Positions 33,108 through 42,331 are shown, counted from the first letter of the stretch. The stretch is 64,000 bases of DNA from Mangrovicoccus sp049603835 (GCA_049603835.1 JBMYSZ010000007.1:1-64000), one strand, 5' to 3'. Translations and numbers: made by a program. The notes: a model not told the origin generated them from the sequence alone.

Positions 33108-34022
33108 TTAGGCATCAGTTGCGGCAGCTGCCTGTTTTTGACGCCGTCTATAGGCCATAATTTCGTCTAATACGAAATCGCGAAAGGCCGAAATCCGTTT
33201 CGATTGCCGCAATTCCTCGGGATAGGCCAAGAAAACCGGCACTTCTCCGCCATCCATTTCCGGCAGAACATGCACCAGCTGCGGGAAATCTTCGGTCACA
33301 TAATTGGGCAAAACCCCAATGCCTAGATTTTGCAACACGCCCTGGAGCACGCCGAAATAGTTATTCACCGTCAAAGTCGATGACACATTTTCCGACATCA
33401 GGCTTTGCACCATCTGCAAACCAGCCGAAACCTGGAAGCTCGTGGCATTTTGGCAAATCAAACGGTGGCTTTTCATGTCTTGCGGCGTTTTTGGCACGCC
33501 GCGCTCAGCCAGATATTCGGGCGACGCGTAAAGCCGCATATGGACACTCATCAGCCGCTTACGGATCAGATCCGCTTGGCTGGGCTCTTTCATCCGAATG
33601 GCTACATCGGCTTCGCGCATGGGCAGGTCTAAAACCCGCTCTTCGAGCATCAGGTCGATTTTGAGATCTGGGTATTTGTTGTAAAGCGTCGGAAGGCGGG
33701 GCACCAACCACAGCGTCCCAAAGCCGGTGGTGGTGGTGACGCGCAATTCACCGAAAACTTCTTCTTCGCTATCGCGGATCCGGGCGGCGGCGGCATCGAG
33801 CCGTTTGACCATCGAAGAGGTGGCGTCAAACAGCAGCTCCCCTTGTTCGGTCAGAATCAGACCGCGCGCATGGCGGTGAAACAAAGTTGCATTCAAACTG
33901 GTTTCCAAAGCACGAATTTGCCGGCTCACCGCAGATTGCGAGAGATGCAGATGCTCCCCTGCATGGGTAAGGCTGCCCGCATCGGCAACTGCGTGGAATA
34001 TCCGTAACTTGTCCCAGTCCAT
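33108..34022 (-). CDS. LysR-type transcriptional regulator
   Basis: A LysR regulator of 304 residues. The winged helix-turn-helix is at the N-terminus (MDWDKLRIFHAVADAGSL, then LSQSAVSRQIRALE), followed by a linker helix and the effector domain (ELRVTTTTGFGTLWLVPRLP, then TLTVNNYFGVLQGVLQNLGI). I start at ATG 34022 (MDWDK), after AAGGG, rather than at the in-frame codon nine residues earlier, because the family begins there. Targets are unknown; it is not divergent from puuD but downstream of it on the other strand, so control of the purine genes is only possible. The acyltransferase gene is divergent. Confidence 0.9.
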   Translation of the reverse strand: MDWDKLRIFHAVADAGSLTHAGEHLHLSQSAVSRQIRALETSLNATLFHRHARGLILTEQGELLFDATSSMVKRLDAAAARIRDSEEEVFGELRVTTTTGFGTLWLVPRLPTLYNKYPDLKIDLMLEERVLDLPMREADVAIRMKEPSQADLIRKRLMSVHMRLYASPEYLAERGVPKTPQDMKSHRLICQNATSFQVSAGLQMVQSLMSENVSSTLTVNNYFGVLQGVLQNLGIGVLPNYVTEDFPQLVHVLPEMDGGEVPVFLAYPEELRQSKRISAFRDFVLDEIMAYRRRQKQAAAATDA

Positions 34023-34192
34023 CTCGACGCCCTTAGAAAACCTGCGCATACAATTTCACGCTTGGCCGAACAATGCAAACCCTGCGCAAACCCCTGCCGT
34101 AACGTCGAAAAAAAGCAATAATTTCCTTTCTTGCCCAAAATAGGGTCGATCTGATACGTCACGCGACACCCTTCAACAGAAGGGGGAGGAAA

Positions 34193-35071
34193 ATGGTCAA
34201 ACGCAAAGACGTCGCCCGCGATATCACTTACGCTCATTCAGCCTCGACCCGCAGTGGTCGGGCCTTGATCCGTGTGCTGGAAAATAGCACTGGTCGCATT
34301 CGGCTGATCAAACGCGCCAAGGGCTATGAAACCGAGGTCGCGCAAGGGCGCGATTTTTGGGAAGTCATGGCCGAGCGCTATGGCCTGTCACTGCGGGTGA
34401 TTGGTGGAAGTTTGGATGCAATCCCTCGCGAAGGTCCGCTGATCTTGATCGCTAATCATCCGTTCGGCATTCTTGATGGGTTGATGATGGGCTTGATCCT
34501 GGCGCGCGCGCGGGGGGATTTCCGCATTTTGGCGCATCAGGTGTTTCGCAAGGCCGAGGATCTGAACCGGATAATCCTGCCGGTGAGTTTCGATGAAACC
34601 AAAGAAGCGGTGAAACTCAATCTGCAAACCCGCAAAGAGGCGCTGGCTTATCTCTCCGAAGGGGGGGCAATTGGCGTCTTTCCAGGCGGCACGGTGTCCA
34701 CCTCTGCGACGCCGTTTTCGCAGCCGATGGATCCCGGATGGCGCAGCTTTACCGCAAAGATGGTGGCGAAATCCGACGCGACAGTAGTGCCGATTTTCTT
34801 TGCCGGCCATAATTCGCGGTTTTTCCAGGTCGCCAGTCATTTACATTACACGCTGCGGATGGGGCTTTTGATCAAGGAATTCAAAGCCCGCACTAATAAA
34901 CCCGTTGAGGTTGTGATCGGAGAGCCCATTCCCCGCGACGCCTTGGCACCTTATTTGAAAGATCCGCGACGGATGATGGACTATTTGCGCGAGGTGACCT
35001 ATCGCTTATCGCCAGTTCCAGTGCGTTCGCTGGGCTATGGGTTCGAATTCGAGGAAAAGCACAAAAACTAA
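34193..35071 (+). CDS. Lysophospholipid acyltransferase family protein
   Basis: A PlsC-superfamily acyltransferase of 292 residues. The catalytic HxxxxD motif is ANHPFGILDG near residue 87, followed by the FPGGT acyl-acceptor motif (IGVFPGGTVSTS) around residue 163. No strong membrane segment is seen, so it is probably a peripheral inner-membrane enzyme. Members transfer acyl chains to lysophosphatidate or to aminolipid precursors (OlsA-like enzymes); the acceptor cannot be decided. A strong GGGGGAGG site precedes the ATG. Its stop overlaps the murI start by one base. Confidence 0.83.
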   Translation: MVKRKDVARDITYAHSASTRSGRALIRVLENSTGRIRLIKRAKGYETEVAQGRDFWEVMAERYGLSLRVIGGSLDAIPREGPLILIANHPFGILDGLMMGLILARARGDFRILAHQVFRKAEDLNRIILPVSFDETKEAVKLNLQTRKEALAYLSEGGAIGVFPGGTVSTSATPFSQPMDPGWRSFTAKMVAKSDATVVPIFFAGHNSRFFQVASHLHYTLRMGLLIKEFKARTNKPVEVVIGEPIPRDALAPYLKDPRRMMDYLREVTYRLSPVPVRSLGYGFEFEEKHKN

Positions 35072-35889
35072 TGGCTGTCGGGGTTTTTGATTCAGGTTTG
35101 GGCGGGTTGACCGTTCTTGATGCCGTGTCCAAGCGGCTTCCCGAAGTACCCTTCGTGTATTTCGCTGACAGCGCTTATGCGCCTTATGGGGTGCGGGATG
35201 CGGATGATATCTATAACCTGACAACCCGCGCGGTAGAGCGGCTATGGGATGCTGGCTGTGATTTGGTGATTTTGGCCTGCAATACCGCATCCGCGGCTGC
35301 GCTGAGGCGGATGCAAGAAAGCTGGATTCCCGAAGATAAGCGGGTGCTTGGGGTTTTCGTACCGCTGATTGAGGCGCTGACGGAACGGCGTTGGGGCGAT
35401 AATTCGCCACCGCGTGAGGTTGCGGTCAAACATGTGGCGCTTTTCGCGACGCCTGCCACCGTATCCAGCCGGGCCTTTCAGCGGGAATTGGCCTTTCGCG
35501 CCATCGGTGTGGATGTAGAGGCGCAGCCTTGTGGCGGTTTGGTCGATGCGATTGAAGATGGGGATGAAATCCTAGCGGAGGCCTTGGTGCGATCCCATGT
35601 GGAGGCGCTCAAACGCCGGATGCCTCACCCAGAGGCAGCAATTTTGGGCTGCACCCATTATCCTTTGATGCAATCCATCTTCCAGGACGCTTTGGGCAAA
35701 GATGTGGCAGTCTATTCTCAGGCAAATCTGGTGGCGTCCAGCTTGTCGGATTATCTTGGTCGGCATCCGGATATGTTGGGATCCGGGACAGAAAGCGCTT
35801 TCCTGACCACCGGCGATCCGCAGACCGTATCCAATAAAGCGACCCAGTTTTTACGACGACGGATCAGCTTTACTTCCGCTGGGCTTTGA
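35071..35889 (+). CDS. murI: Glutamate racemase
   Basis: Makes D-glutamate for peptidoglycan. The 272 residues have the start GVFDSGLGGLTVL, the two catalytic cysteines in LACNTASAA and LGCTHYPLMQ, and the acid-base segment YFADSAYAPYG. The start codon overlaps the acyltransferase stop (TAATG), so translation is coupled. argC follows after a short gap, so murI may be cotranscribed with the argC–ccm genes. Confidence 0.95.
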   Translation: MAVGVFDSGLGGLTVLDAVSKRLPEVPFVYFADSAYAPYGVRDADDIYNLTTRAVERLWDAGCDLVILACNTASAAALRRMQESWIPEDKRVLGVFVPLIEALTERRWGDNSPPREVAVKHVALFATPATVSSRAFQRELAFRAIGVDVEAQPCGGLVDAIEDGDEILAEALVRSHVEALKRRMPHPEAAILGCTHYPLMQSIFQDALGKDVAVYSQANLVASSLSDYLGRHPDMLGSGTESAFLTTGDPQTVSNKATQFLRRRISFTSAGL

Positions 35890-35917
35890 CTTTAACTTCG
35901 CCTTCTAAGGGCATGCT

Positions 35918-36946
35918 ATGACACATAAAATTGGTATTTTGGGCGCAAGTGGCTATACGGGCGCTGAATTGGTGCGGCTGATCTCGACCCACCCGAATAT
36001 GGAAATCGCAGCGCTGTCTGCGGATCGTAAGGCAGGCATGGCCATGTCTGACGTCTATCCGCATTTGCGCCATCTGGATCTGCCAGTGCTGCAAAAGATC
36101 GAAGACCTGGATCTAAGCCAGATCGATCTGATGTTCTGCGCCTTGCCGCATGCAACATCTCAGCGTGTTATCAAGGATTTGCCGCGCGATCTTAAAGTCG
36201 TTGACCTTTCGGCAGACTTCCGGCTGCGCGATCCGGCGGCTTATGAAAAATGGTATGGCCAGCCCCATGTGGCTTTGGAAATGCAGAAAGAGGCGGTTTA
36301 CGGCCTGACCGAGTTCTATCGCGAAGAAATCCGGTCCGCGCGGCTTGTGGCCGGCACTGGCTGTAATGCCGCGACCGGCCAATATGCGCTGGTGCCGCTG
36401 GTCAAGGCGGGCGTTATCGATCTGGATCAGATCGTTATCAATCTTGTCACGGGTGTGACTGGGGCGGGACGGTCGCTGAAAGAAAATCTGCTCTTTGGTG
36501 AGGTTGCCGAAGGCGCCGGGGCCTATGCAATCGGTGGCACGCATCGGCATTTGGGCGAATTTGATCAAGAATTCTCAAAGCTTGCCGGTCGTCCCGTGCA
36601 GGTGCAGTTCACACCGCATTTGCTGCCGATGAATCGCGGGATTTTGGCGACGGTCTATGTGCAGGGCGATGCGCAGGAAATCTATGCCACGCTAGAGGCT
36701 GCTTATCGCGACGAACCCTTTGTGATCACATTGCCATTCGGCCAAGCGCCGCGCACGGATCAGACGCGCGGTTCGAATTTCTGCCATATTGGTGTAACGG
36801 CAGATCGGATTTCTGGGCGGGCGATTGTGTTTGCCTCCCTCGATAATTTGACCAAAGGCTCGTCGGGCCAAGCTTTGCAGAATGCCAATCTCATGTTAGG
36901 CGAAACTGAAACCGCTGGGCTAATGCAAGCCCCGATGTTCCCATGA
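35918..36946 (+). CDS. argC: N-acetyl-gamma-glutamyl-phosphate reductase
   Basis: The third step of arginine synthesis, NADPH-dependent. The nucleotide loop GILGASGYTGAELVRL is at the N-terminus and the catalytic cysteine is in GTGCNAATGQY; HLLPMNRGILATVY carries the active-site His. At 342 residues it is of the standard (type 1) length. It directly precedes ccmE, an argC–ccm linkage that I associate with Rhodobacterales. Confidence 0.95.
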   Translation: MTHKIGILGASGYTGAELVRLISTHPNMEIAALSADRKAGMAMSDVYPHLRHLDLPVLQKIEDLDLSQIDLMFCALPHATSQRVIKDLPRDLKVVDLSADFRLRDPAAYEKWYGQPHVALEMQKEAVYGLTEFYREEIRSARLVAGTGCNAATGQYALVPLVKAGVIDLDQIVINLVTGVTGAGRSLKENLLFGEVAEGAGAYAIGGTHRHLGEFDQEFSKLAGRPVQVQFTPHLLPMNRGILATVYVQGDAQEIYATLEAAYRDEPFVITLPFGQAPRTDQTRGSNFCHIGVTADRISGRAIVFASLDNLTKGSSGQALQNANLMLGETETAGLMQAPMFP

Positions 36947-36954
36947 GGTAAGCC

Positions 36955-37407
36955 ATGAAGGGTATGAAAGGCCTAAAGAAACAACGCCGGGTCCAGATCA
37001 TCATCTTGGCCTTTGTGGCTTTGGCGCTGTCCACCGCCCTGATCGGCTATGCGATGCGCGACGGGATCAATTTCTTTCGTAGCCCCAGCCAAGTGGTGGC
37101 CGAACCACCAAGCCCGTCAGAGATCTTCCGCATTGGCGGCTTGGTCGAAGATGGCAGTCTGCAACGCGGCCAGGGCGAAACCATTCGTTTTCGTGTCACT
37201 GATGGGGGCGCGACTGTAGAGGTCGCTTATACCGGGGTTTTGCCGGATCTTTTCGGTGAAAACCAAGGCATGGTCGGCACTGGGCGTTATGTGGATGGGG
37301 TGTTTCAGGCGTCTGAAATCCTCGCTAAACATGACGAAACCTATATGCCGAAAGAAGTCGTCGACGCGCTGAAAGAGCAGGGCGTTTACCAAGAACCAGG
37401 CAGTTAA
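36955..37407 (+). CDS. ccmE: Cytochrome c maturation haem chaperone CcmE
   Basis: The periplasmic haem chaperone of system I cytochrome c biogenesis. A basic N-terminus is followed by one membrane anchor (IIILAFVALALSTALIGYAM), then a small OB-fold domain and the haem-binding His in AKHDETYMP near residue 122. It has 150 residues. It lies eight bases after argC and 90 bases before ccmF, its partner in haem transfer. Confidence 0.95.
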   Translation: MKGMKGLKKQRRVQIIILAFVALALSTALIGYAMRDGINFFRSPSQVVAEPPSPSEIFRIGGLVEDGSLQRGQGETIRFRVTDGGATVEVAYTGVLPDLFGENQGMVGTGRYVDGVFQASEILAKHDETYMPKEVVDALKEQGVYQEPGS

Positions 37408-37497
37408 CAAGGCTGTGATGAGGTTGAGCCGGTTGCGCGGCCCGAGACGGGCGCATCAGGCTTGGCCTCGACGCAATCTCGACCTAGAGTTCCGCAT

Positions 37498-39480
37498 ATG
37501 ATTACAGAGCTTGGGCATTTCGCCTTGATCCTCGCGGCGCTGGTGGCGCTATTTCAAATGGTCGTGCCGTTGATCGGCGCTTATCGCGGCTGGCCGTCTT
37601 GGATGGCGGTGGCCGGTCCGGCGGCGACGGCGCAATTCCTGTTGACGGGCTTTTCCTTTGCCGCGTTGACCTATGCTTTTGTGGTGTCGGATTTCTCGCT
37701 GCGGTTGGTGGTGATGAATTCCCATAGTCTCAAACCCTTGATCTATAAAATCAGCGGCGTTTGGGGCAATCACGAGGGATCCATGCTGCTTTGGGTGCTG
37801 ATCCTGACCTTGTTTGGCGCTTGTGCCGCGTGGTTTGGCGGCAATCTGCCACCCAGCCTGCGCGCGCGGGTCCTGGCGGTGCAGTCCTCGATTGCGGTGG
37901 CCTTTTTCGCCTTTATCCTCTTCACGTCGAACCCGTTTTTGCGACTGGCTTTGCCGCCGATGGATGGCCAGGATTTGAACCCGCTCTTGCAAGATCCGGG
38001 CCTCGCCTTCCATCCACCCTTTCTCTATCTGGGCTATGTGGGGCTAAGCCTGACCTTTAGCTTTGCCATTGCCGCGCTGATGGAGGGACGGGTGGATGCC
38101 GCCTGGGGTCGCTGGGTGCGGCCTTGGACTTTGGCGGCTTGGCTTTTTCTGACCATTGGCATCGCGCTTGGGTCGTGGTGGGCCTATTACGAGCTGGGCT
38201 GGGGCGGATTCTGGTTCTGGGATCCGGTGGAAAACGCGTCTTTCATGCCTTGGCTGATTGCCGCCGCGCTGCTGCATTCGGCGATTGTGGTGGAAAAGCG
38301 TGAGGCGCTGAAAAACTGGACGATCCTGCTGGCGATCATGGCTTTTGGCTTCTCTTTGATCGGCACCTTTATCGTTCGCTCGGGCGTGCTGACCTCGGTG
38401 CATGCTTTTGCCAATGATCCTGAACGCGGTGTGGTGATCCTCGGGATCCTGGCCTTTTTCATGGGGGGCGCTCTGTCCCTCTATGCCGCGCGCGCGGGAG
38501 AGCTGCAGGCGAAGGGCGTTTTTGGCATTGTGAGCCGTGAAAGCGCGCTGGTGGCCAATAATATCTTGCTTGCTGTGTCTTGCTTTGTGGTCTTTATCGG
38601 CACGATTTGGCCGCTGATCGCCGAGATGCTGTTTGGCCGCAAATTGACCGTGGGCCCTCCGTTTTTCGATGCAGCCTTTACACCTTTCATGGTGGCGCTG
38701 GCGGTGATCCTGCCCATTGGGGCGATCCTGCCTTGGAAGCGCGCGAAAATCGGCAAAGCTGTGTCGCAGCTTTGGGGGGCGGGGCTTTTGGCCGTGGCTT
38801 TCGCAGCGCTGGCCTTCGCTATGCAAACCGGCAATTCCGCTTTGGCGCCGGTGGGGATCGCCCTTGGTGTGTGGCTTATGGCCGGATCGGCGAGCGAGCT
38901 TTGGGTTCGGGCCGGGCGCGGCGGCATCGCGGATAAACTGCGCCGCCTGGGCCGCTTGCCCCGCGCGGATTGGGGCAAGGCCGTGGCGCATTCGGGTCTG
39001 GGCATCACTATCTTGGGTGTTGCCGCACTGACCGCCTGGACGGTCGAAGACATCCGCGTTGCCGAGATTGGAGAACGCTTCGATGTGGCGGGCTATGGGA
39101 TCCAGCTTGATGAAGTGCATGAAGAACGTGGCCCGAATTATATCTCTACCATGGCGACGATGAGCGTCTGGCGGGGAGACCGGCAAGTGGCAGAGCTGCA
39201 CCCGGAAAAACGCTTCTACCCGGTTGCGCGCATGCCCACGACCGAGGCGGGGATCGATAATGGCATTTTCCGCGATGTCTATCTGGTCATTGGCGACCCA
39301 CAAGAGGGCGGCGGCTGGGCCGTTCGGACCTATATCAAACCCTATGCCAATTGGATCTGGGCTGGATCGATCATCATGGCACTTGGCGGATTGCTAAGCC
39401 TTAGCGATCGGCGCTTTCGTGTTGGGGCCGTTTCCGCGAAACAACGCAAAACCACCCCAGGCGCAGTTCCGGCGGAGTAG
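37498..39480 (+). CDS. ccmF: Cytochrome c haem lyase subunit CcmF
   Basis: A large inner-membrane protein of 660 residues with many hydrophobic segments, which joins haem from CcmE to apocytochromes. The WWD-type segment WGGFWFWDPVENASFMPWL is intact, and conserved His-containing segments such as WGNHEGSMLLWVL are present. I start at ATG 37498 (MITELGHFAL), which matches the family; an in-frame TTG at 37462 adds unrelated residues. It is one base away from ccmH. Confidence 0.95.
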   Translation: MITELGHFALILAALVALFQMVVPLIGAYRGWPSWMAVAGPAATAQFLLTGFSFAALTYAFVVSDFSLRLVVMNSHSLKPLIYKISGVWGNHEGSMLLWVLILTLFGACAAWFGGNLPPSLRARVLAVQSSIAVAFFAFILFTSNPFLRLALPPMDGQDLNPLLQDPGLAFHPPFLYLGYVGLSLTFSFAIAALMEGRVDAAWGRWVRPWTLAAWLFLTIGIALGSWWAYYELGWGGFWFWDPVENASFMPWLIAAALLHSAIVVEKREALKNWTILLAIMAFGFSLIGTFIVRSGVLTSVHAFANDPERGVVILGILAFFMGGALSLYAARAGELQAKGVFGIVSRESALVANNILLAVSCFVVFIGTIWPLIAEMLFGRKLTVGPPFFDAAFTPFMVALAVILPIGAILPWKRAKIGKAVSQLWGAGLLAVAFAALAFAMQTGNSALAPVGIALGVWLMAGSASELWVRAGRGGIADKLRRLGRLPRADWGKAVAHSGLGITILGVAALTAWTVEDIRVAEIGERFDVAGYGIQLDEVHEERGPNYISTMATMSVWRGDRQVAELHPEKRFYPVARMPTTEAGIDNGIFRDVYLVIGDPQEGGGWAVRTYIKPYANWIWAGSIIMALGGLLSLSDRRFRVGAVSAKQRKTTPGAVPAE

Positions 39481-39481
39481 A

Positions 39482-39943
39482 ATGATGATCCGTATTCTCG
39501 CATTTTGCCTAGCCTGCCTGTGGGCCGTTCCGGTTTTTGCGGTGCAGCCGGACGAAATCCTTGATGATCCGGTGCTTGAAGACCGTGCGCGGGAGCTGTC
39601 CAAGGGGTTGCGCTGCTTGGTGTGCCGCAATGAAAGCATCGATGAAAGTAATGCGGATCTGGCGCGCGATTTGCGGCTTTTGGTGCGTGAGCGGCTGGTC
39701 GCGGGCGATAGTGACGAAGAGGCGATGGATTTCATCACCGATCGATATGGCGAATATGTGCTGCTCAAACCCACCACGACCGGGGCGAATATGATCCTTT
39801 GGATTGCCGGGCCGGTTCTGCTGGTCATCGCCGCCGGCATAGGCATTGCCTATCAGCGCGGGCGGCGGCTCGAAGGTGAGGCTCCGGCGCAAGGCTTGTC
39901 GGATGATGAAGCGGCCCGGCTCGATGAGATCTTGAAAAAGTAA
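39482..39943 (+). CDS. ccmH: Cytochrome c biogenesis thiol protein CcmH
   Basis: A small membrane-anchored periplasmic protein that keeps apocytochrome cysteines reduced. A signal peptide (ILAFCLACLWAVPVFA) is followed by the redox motif LRCLVCRNESIDES, a slight variant of the usual LRCxxCQN, and one C-terminal membrane segment (MILWIAGPVLLVIAAGIGIAY). About 153 residues. The start is the ATG just after the ccmF stop; an upstream frame inside ccmF is not used. No ccmI or ccmG follows here. Confidence 0.93.
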   Translation: MMIRILAFCLACLWAVPVFAVQPDEILDDPVLEDRARELSKGLRCLVCRNESIDESNADLARDLRLLVRERLVAGDSDEEAMDFITDRYGEYVLLKPTTTGANMILWIAGPVLLVIAAGIGIAYQRGRRLEGEAPAQGLSDDEAARLDEILKK

Positions 39944-39987
39944 CGCCGATATACATTCTAGGCTTGAAATTGTGACGGGGCGTTTCG

Positions 39988-40005
39988 ATTTCCCTATTGG
40001 GAAAT
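39988..40005. promoter_or_regulatory. Inverted repeat before the enoyl-CoA hydratase gene
   Basis: ATTTCCC (39988-39994) and GGGAAAT (39999-40005) are separated by TATT, 38 bases before the start of the hydratase gene. A TTGAAA box lies at about 39964-39969, which places the repeat in the promoter. It could be an operator for a fatty-acid or phenylacetate type regulator; none is identified. Confidence 0.4.
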
Positions 40006-40042
40006 ATGCTTAGGCTCTGGGCCGAGCGAGAGGAGCCTTGCC

Positions 40043-40822
40043 ATGGATTACCAAACCATCACCCTGACCATCGCCGAGGATGTGGCGGTGCTAAAGCTCG
40101 ACCGGCCAGAGCTGCGCAATGCGCTCAATAGCCGGATGCGGGTGGAAATCCGCCATGGCGTAGGCGCGGCACAAGCGCAAAAGGCGCGGGTGCTTGTGAT
40201 CACCGGATCGGGGGAGGCCTTTTGCTCGGGCCAGGATTTGTCGGATCGGGGCAATGTCACCAGTCTCGATATCGAACGGACTTTGCGCGATGAATATGAA
40301 CCTATGCTGCGGGCGATCTATGACTGCCAAATCCCCACGATTTGTGCCGTGAATGGCACTGCGGCGGGGGCTGGCGCGAATTTAGCACTAGCGGCGGATG
40401 TGGTGATCGCTACCCAAAGCGCGGTTTTCGTGCAGGCCTTTACCCGGATCGGACTGATCCCAGATGCGGGCGGCACATATATGCTGCCGCGTCAGATGGG
40501 GATGGCAAAGGCCATGGGCGCGGCTCTGTTTGCGGAGCCGATCACAGCACCCCAGGCGGATGCATGGGGCATGATCTGGGAAGCCGTGGCCGATGACAAA
40601 TTCGAGGCGCATTGGCAATCTCGGGCTTTGGCCTTAGCCGAAGGGCCGACCGAGGCCTTTGCCCGCGTCAAACAAGCGATCCGGGCCAGCTATGAAAATA
40701 CACTCGACAAACAGCTGACCCTAGAGGCGCATCTCCAAGGCGAATGCGGCCGTACCCGCGATTTCGCCGAAGGGATCATGGCCTTTTTGGAAAAACGCCC
40801 CGCGAGTTTCGAAGGGCGCTGA
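40043..40822 (+). CDS. Enoyl-CoA hydratase/isomerase, PaaG-like
   Basis: A crotonase-fold enzyme of 259 residues. Oxyanion-hole segments are SGEAFCSGQDLSDRG and NGTAAGAGANLALAADV; IPDAGGTYMLPRQMG carries Asp where hydratases often have Glu, as in PaaG isomerases. AGAGGAG lies before the ATG. A role in ring-epoxide isomerisation or beta-oxidation is possible; no other paa gene is seen. It converges with a second crotonase gene five bases away. Confidence 0.88.
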   Translation: MDYQTITLTIAEDVAVLKLDRPELRNALNSRMRVEIRHGVGAAQAQKARVLVITGSGEAFCSGQDLSDRGNVTSLDIERTLRDEYEPMLRAIYDCQIPTICAVNGTAAGAGANLALAADVVIATQSAVFVQAFTRIGLIPDAGGTYMLPRQMGMAKAMGAALFAEPITAPQADAWGMIWEAVADDKFEAHWQSRALALAEGPTEAFARVKQAIRASYENTLDKQLTLEAHLQGECGRTRDFAEGIMAFLEKRPASFEGR

Positions 40823-40827
40823 GCGTC

Positions 40828-41619
40828 TTACTGACCTGAATAATTTGGCGCGCGCTTTTCTAGGAAAGCGGCGATGCCTTCGGCTGTGTCATCCTCCAAC
40901 ATATTGGCAACCATGACCTCGGCGGCATGGTTGTAAGCTGCAACCAGCGGCATTTCGAGCTGTTCATAAAAGGCGCGTTTGCCGACTTTGACGGCGCTGC
41001 CCAATTTGCTTGCGACTTTTTGGGCCAGGGCCTCGGTTGCAGTTTGCAACTCCCCCTCTGGCACCACGCGATTGACCAATCCATAGGCCTCTGCCTCGCT
41101 GGCGCTTAGAAATTCGCCGGTGGTCAAAAGCTCCATCACCTTTTTGCGCGGCATATTCCGCGACAGCGCCACCATAGGCGTCGAGCAAAAGAGCCCAATA
41201 TTAACCCCATTGACGCCAAAGCGCGTGCCTTCAGCCGCTACAGCCATATCGCAGGAGGCCACAAGCTGGCAGCCCGCTGCGGTGGCGATACCATGCACCT
41301 GGGCAATAACCGGCTGGGGCAGGGTGGGAATCGCCTGCATCACTTCGGAACAGCGGGCGAAAAGATCGGCGTAATAAGCCGCGCCGCCATCCCCAGATTG
41401 GCGTCCGGCAGTCATTTCCTTTAGATCATGACCAGCGCAGAAGGCTTTTCCAGCACCCGATAGGATGACAACGCGCACGGTTTTATTCTCCTGCAGCGCG
41501 TCAAATGCCGCCTTTAACTCGGCGAGCATCGCGTCAGAGAGCGCATTCAGCCGATCCGGTGCATTCATATGCAGCCGTAACACAGCCCCGGTCTGCTGCT
41601 TTTCCAGTAATTCCGCCAA
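40828..41619 (-). CDS. Enoyl-CoA hydratase (ECHDC3-like)
   Basis: A second crotonase-fold protein of about 263 residues. Key segments are GAGKAFCAGHDLKEM and HGIATAAGCQLVASCDMAV for the oxyanion hole, and GLFCSTPMVALSR. The last is unlike typical hydratases, as in ECHDC3-type proteins, which lack the usual catalytic Glu pair. I prefer the TTG at 41619, which has GGGAGG eight bases upstream and starts the protein where the family does; an ATG at 41667 would add 16 residues. It converges with the PaaG-like gene and is divergent from rplM. Confidence 0.83.
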   Translation of the reverse strand: MAELLEKQQTGAVLRLHMNAPDRLNALSDAMLAELKAAFDALQENKTVRVVILSGAGKAFCAGHDLKEMTAGRQSGDGGAAYYADLFARCSEVMQAIPTLPQPVIAQVHGIATAAGCQLVASCDMAVAAEGTRFGVNGVNIGLFCSTPMVALSRNMPRKKVMELLTTGEFLSASEAEAYGLVNRVVPEGELQTATEALAQKVASKLGSAVKVGKRAFYEQLEMPLVAAYNHAAEVMVANMLEDDTAEGIAAFLEKRAPNYSGQ

Positions 41620-41735
41620 AGGCTTACCCTCCCAGTTGTGCATTCTCATTTGGTGATGGGTTAGCATAGCGGGGCGAAAAGAACAGTAGCGCTGATTGTC
41701 TAAACAGGGTGGCGATAGACGCGGTATTTAGATAC

Positions 41736-41747
41736 CTTGCGCGCAAG
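41736..41747. promoter_or_regulatory. Perfect 12-base palindrome upstream of the ECHDC3-like gene
   Basis: CTTGCGCGCAAG is directly preceded by GGTAT-TTAG-ATACC (41723-41736). Both lie in the 250-base gap between the divergent hydratase and rplM. Such paired symmetric sites suggest an operator, more likely for the hydratase than for the ribosomal genes. No binding protein is known. Confidence 0.35.
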
Positions 41748-41784
41748 CATACGGAAAATGGGCAAAAATTCCGGCAATAGGGGC

Positions 41785-41813
41785 TTGCAATGAAACCGGT
41801 GGCGGTCTATCAG
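41785..41813 (+). promoter_or_regulatory. Promoter-like boxes before rplM
   Basis: TTGCAA (41785-41790) and TATCAG (41808-41813) are separated by 17 bases and lie 57 bases before the rplM start. Spacing is ideal and the -35 and -10 matches are moderate. The leader in between contains small GC-rich inverted segments (GGTC/GACC), which might serve autoregulation by L13; that is speculative. Confidence 0.45.
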
Positions 41814-41869
41814 CAGCGCCCAACCCGGAGCTTTGCGACCGGGGTCCTCATAAGACCAAGGTACTCACG

Positions 41870-42331
41870 ATGAAAACCTACACTGCTAAACCAGGTGACA
41901 TCGAGAAAAAATGGATCCTGATCGATGCCGAGGGCGTCGTGCTGGGCCGTCTTGCCTCGATCATCGCCATGCGCTTGCGCGGCAAACATAAAGCAACCTT
42001 CACTCCGCATATGGATATGGGCGATAATGTTATCGTCATTAATGCGGAAAAGGTGAAGCTGACCGGCCGCAAGCGCACCGATAAAACCTATTACCGCCAT
42101 ACCGGGCATCCGGGCGGCATCAAATCCACCACTGCCGATAAGATCCTGGACGGTGCGCATCCGCATCGCGTGATCGAAAAAGCTGTGCAGCGCATGCTGC
42201 CTGGCAACCGTTTGGCGCGCGTCCAGATGGGCAATCTGCGTGTCTATGGCGGCGCCGAGCATCCGCATGAGGCGCAAAGCCCGGAAGTGCTGGATGTGAA
42301 ATCCATGAATGAAAAGAATAGCCGGGGCTAA
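41870..42331 (+). CDS. rplM: 50S ribosomal protein L13
   Basis: A large-subunit ribosomal protein of 153 residues. Family segments are KWILIDAEGVVLGRLAS near the start, GDNVIVINAEKVKLTGRK, and YRHTGHPGG. The last base of its stop codon is the first of the rpsI start, giving the usual L13–S9 pair. It assembles early in the 50S subunit. Confidence 0.97.
   Translation: MKTYTAKPGDIEKKWILIDAEGVVLGRLASIIAMRLRGKHKATFTPHMDMGDNVIVINAEKVKLTGRKRTDKTYYRHTGHPGGIKSTTADKILDGAHPHRVIEKAVQRMLPGNRLARVQMGNLRVYGGAEHPHEAQSPEVLDVKSMNEKNSRG

Noticed and set aside
38044..39303. Long open frame of 419 codons on the minus strand
   Set aside because: It is antisense to ccmF, which has all family motifs. The translation is rich in His, Arg and Gln, as expected from a shadow frame of GC-rich coding, and resembles no protein.
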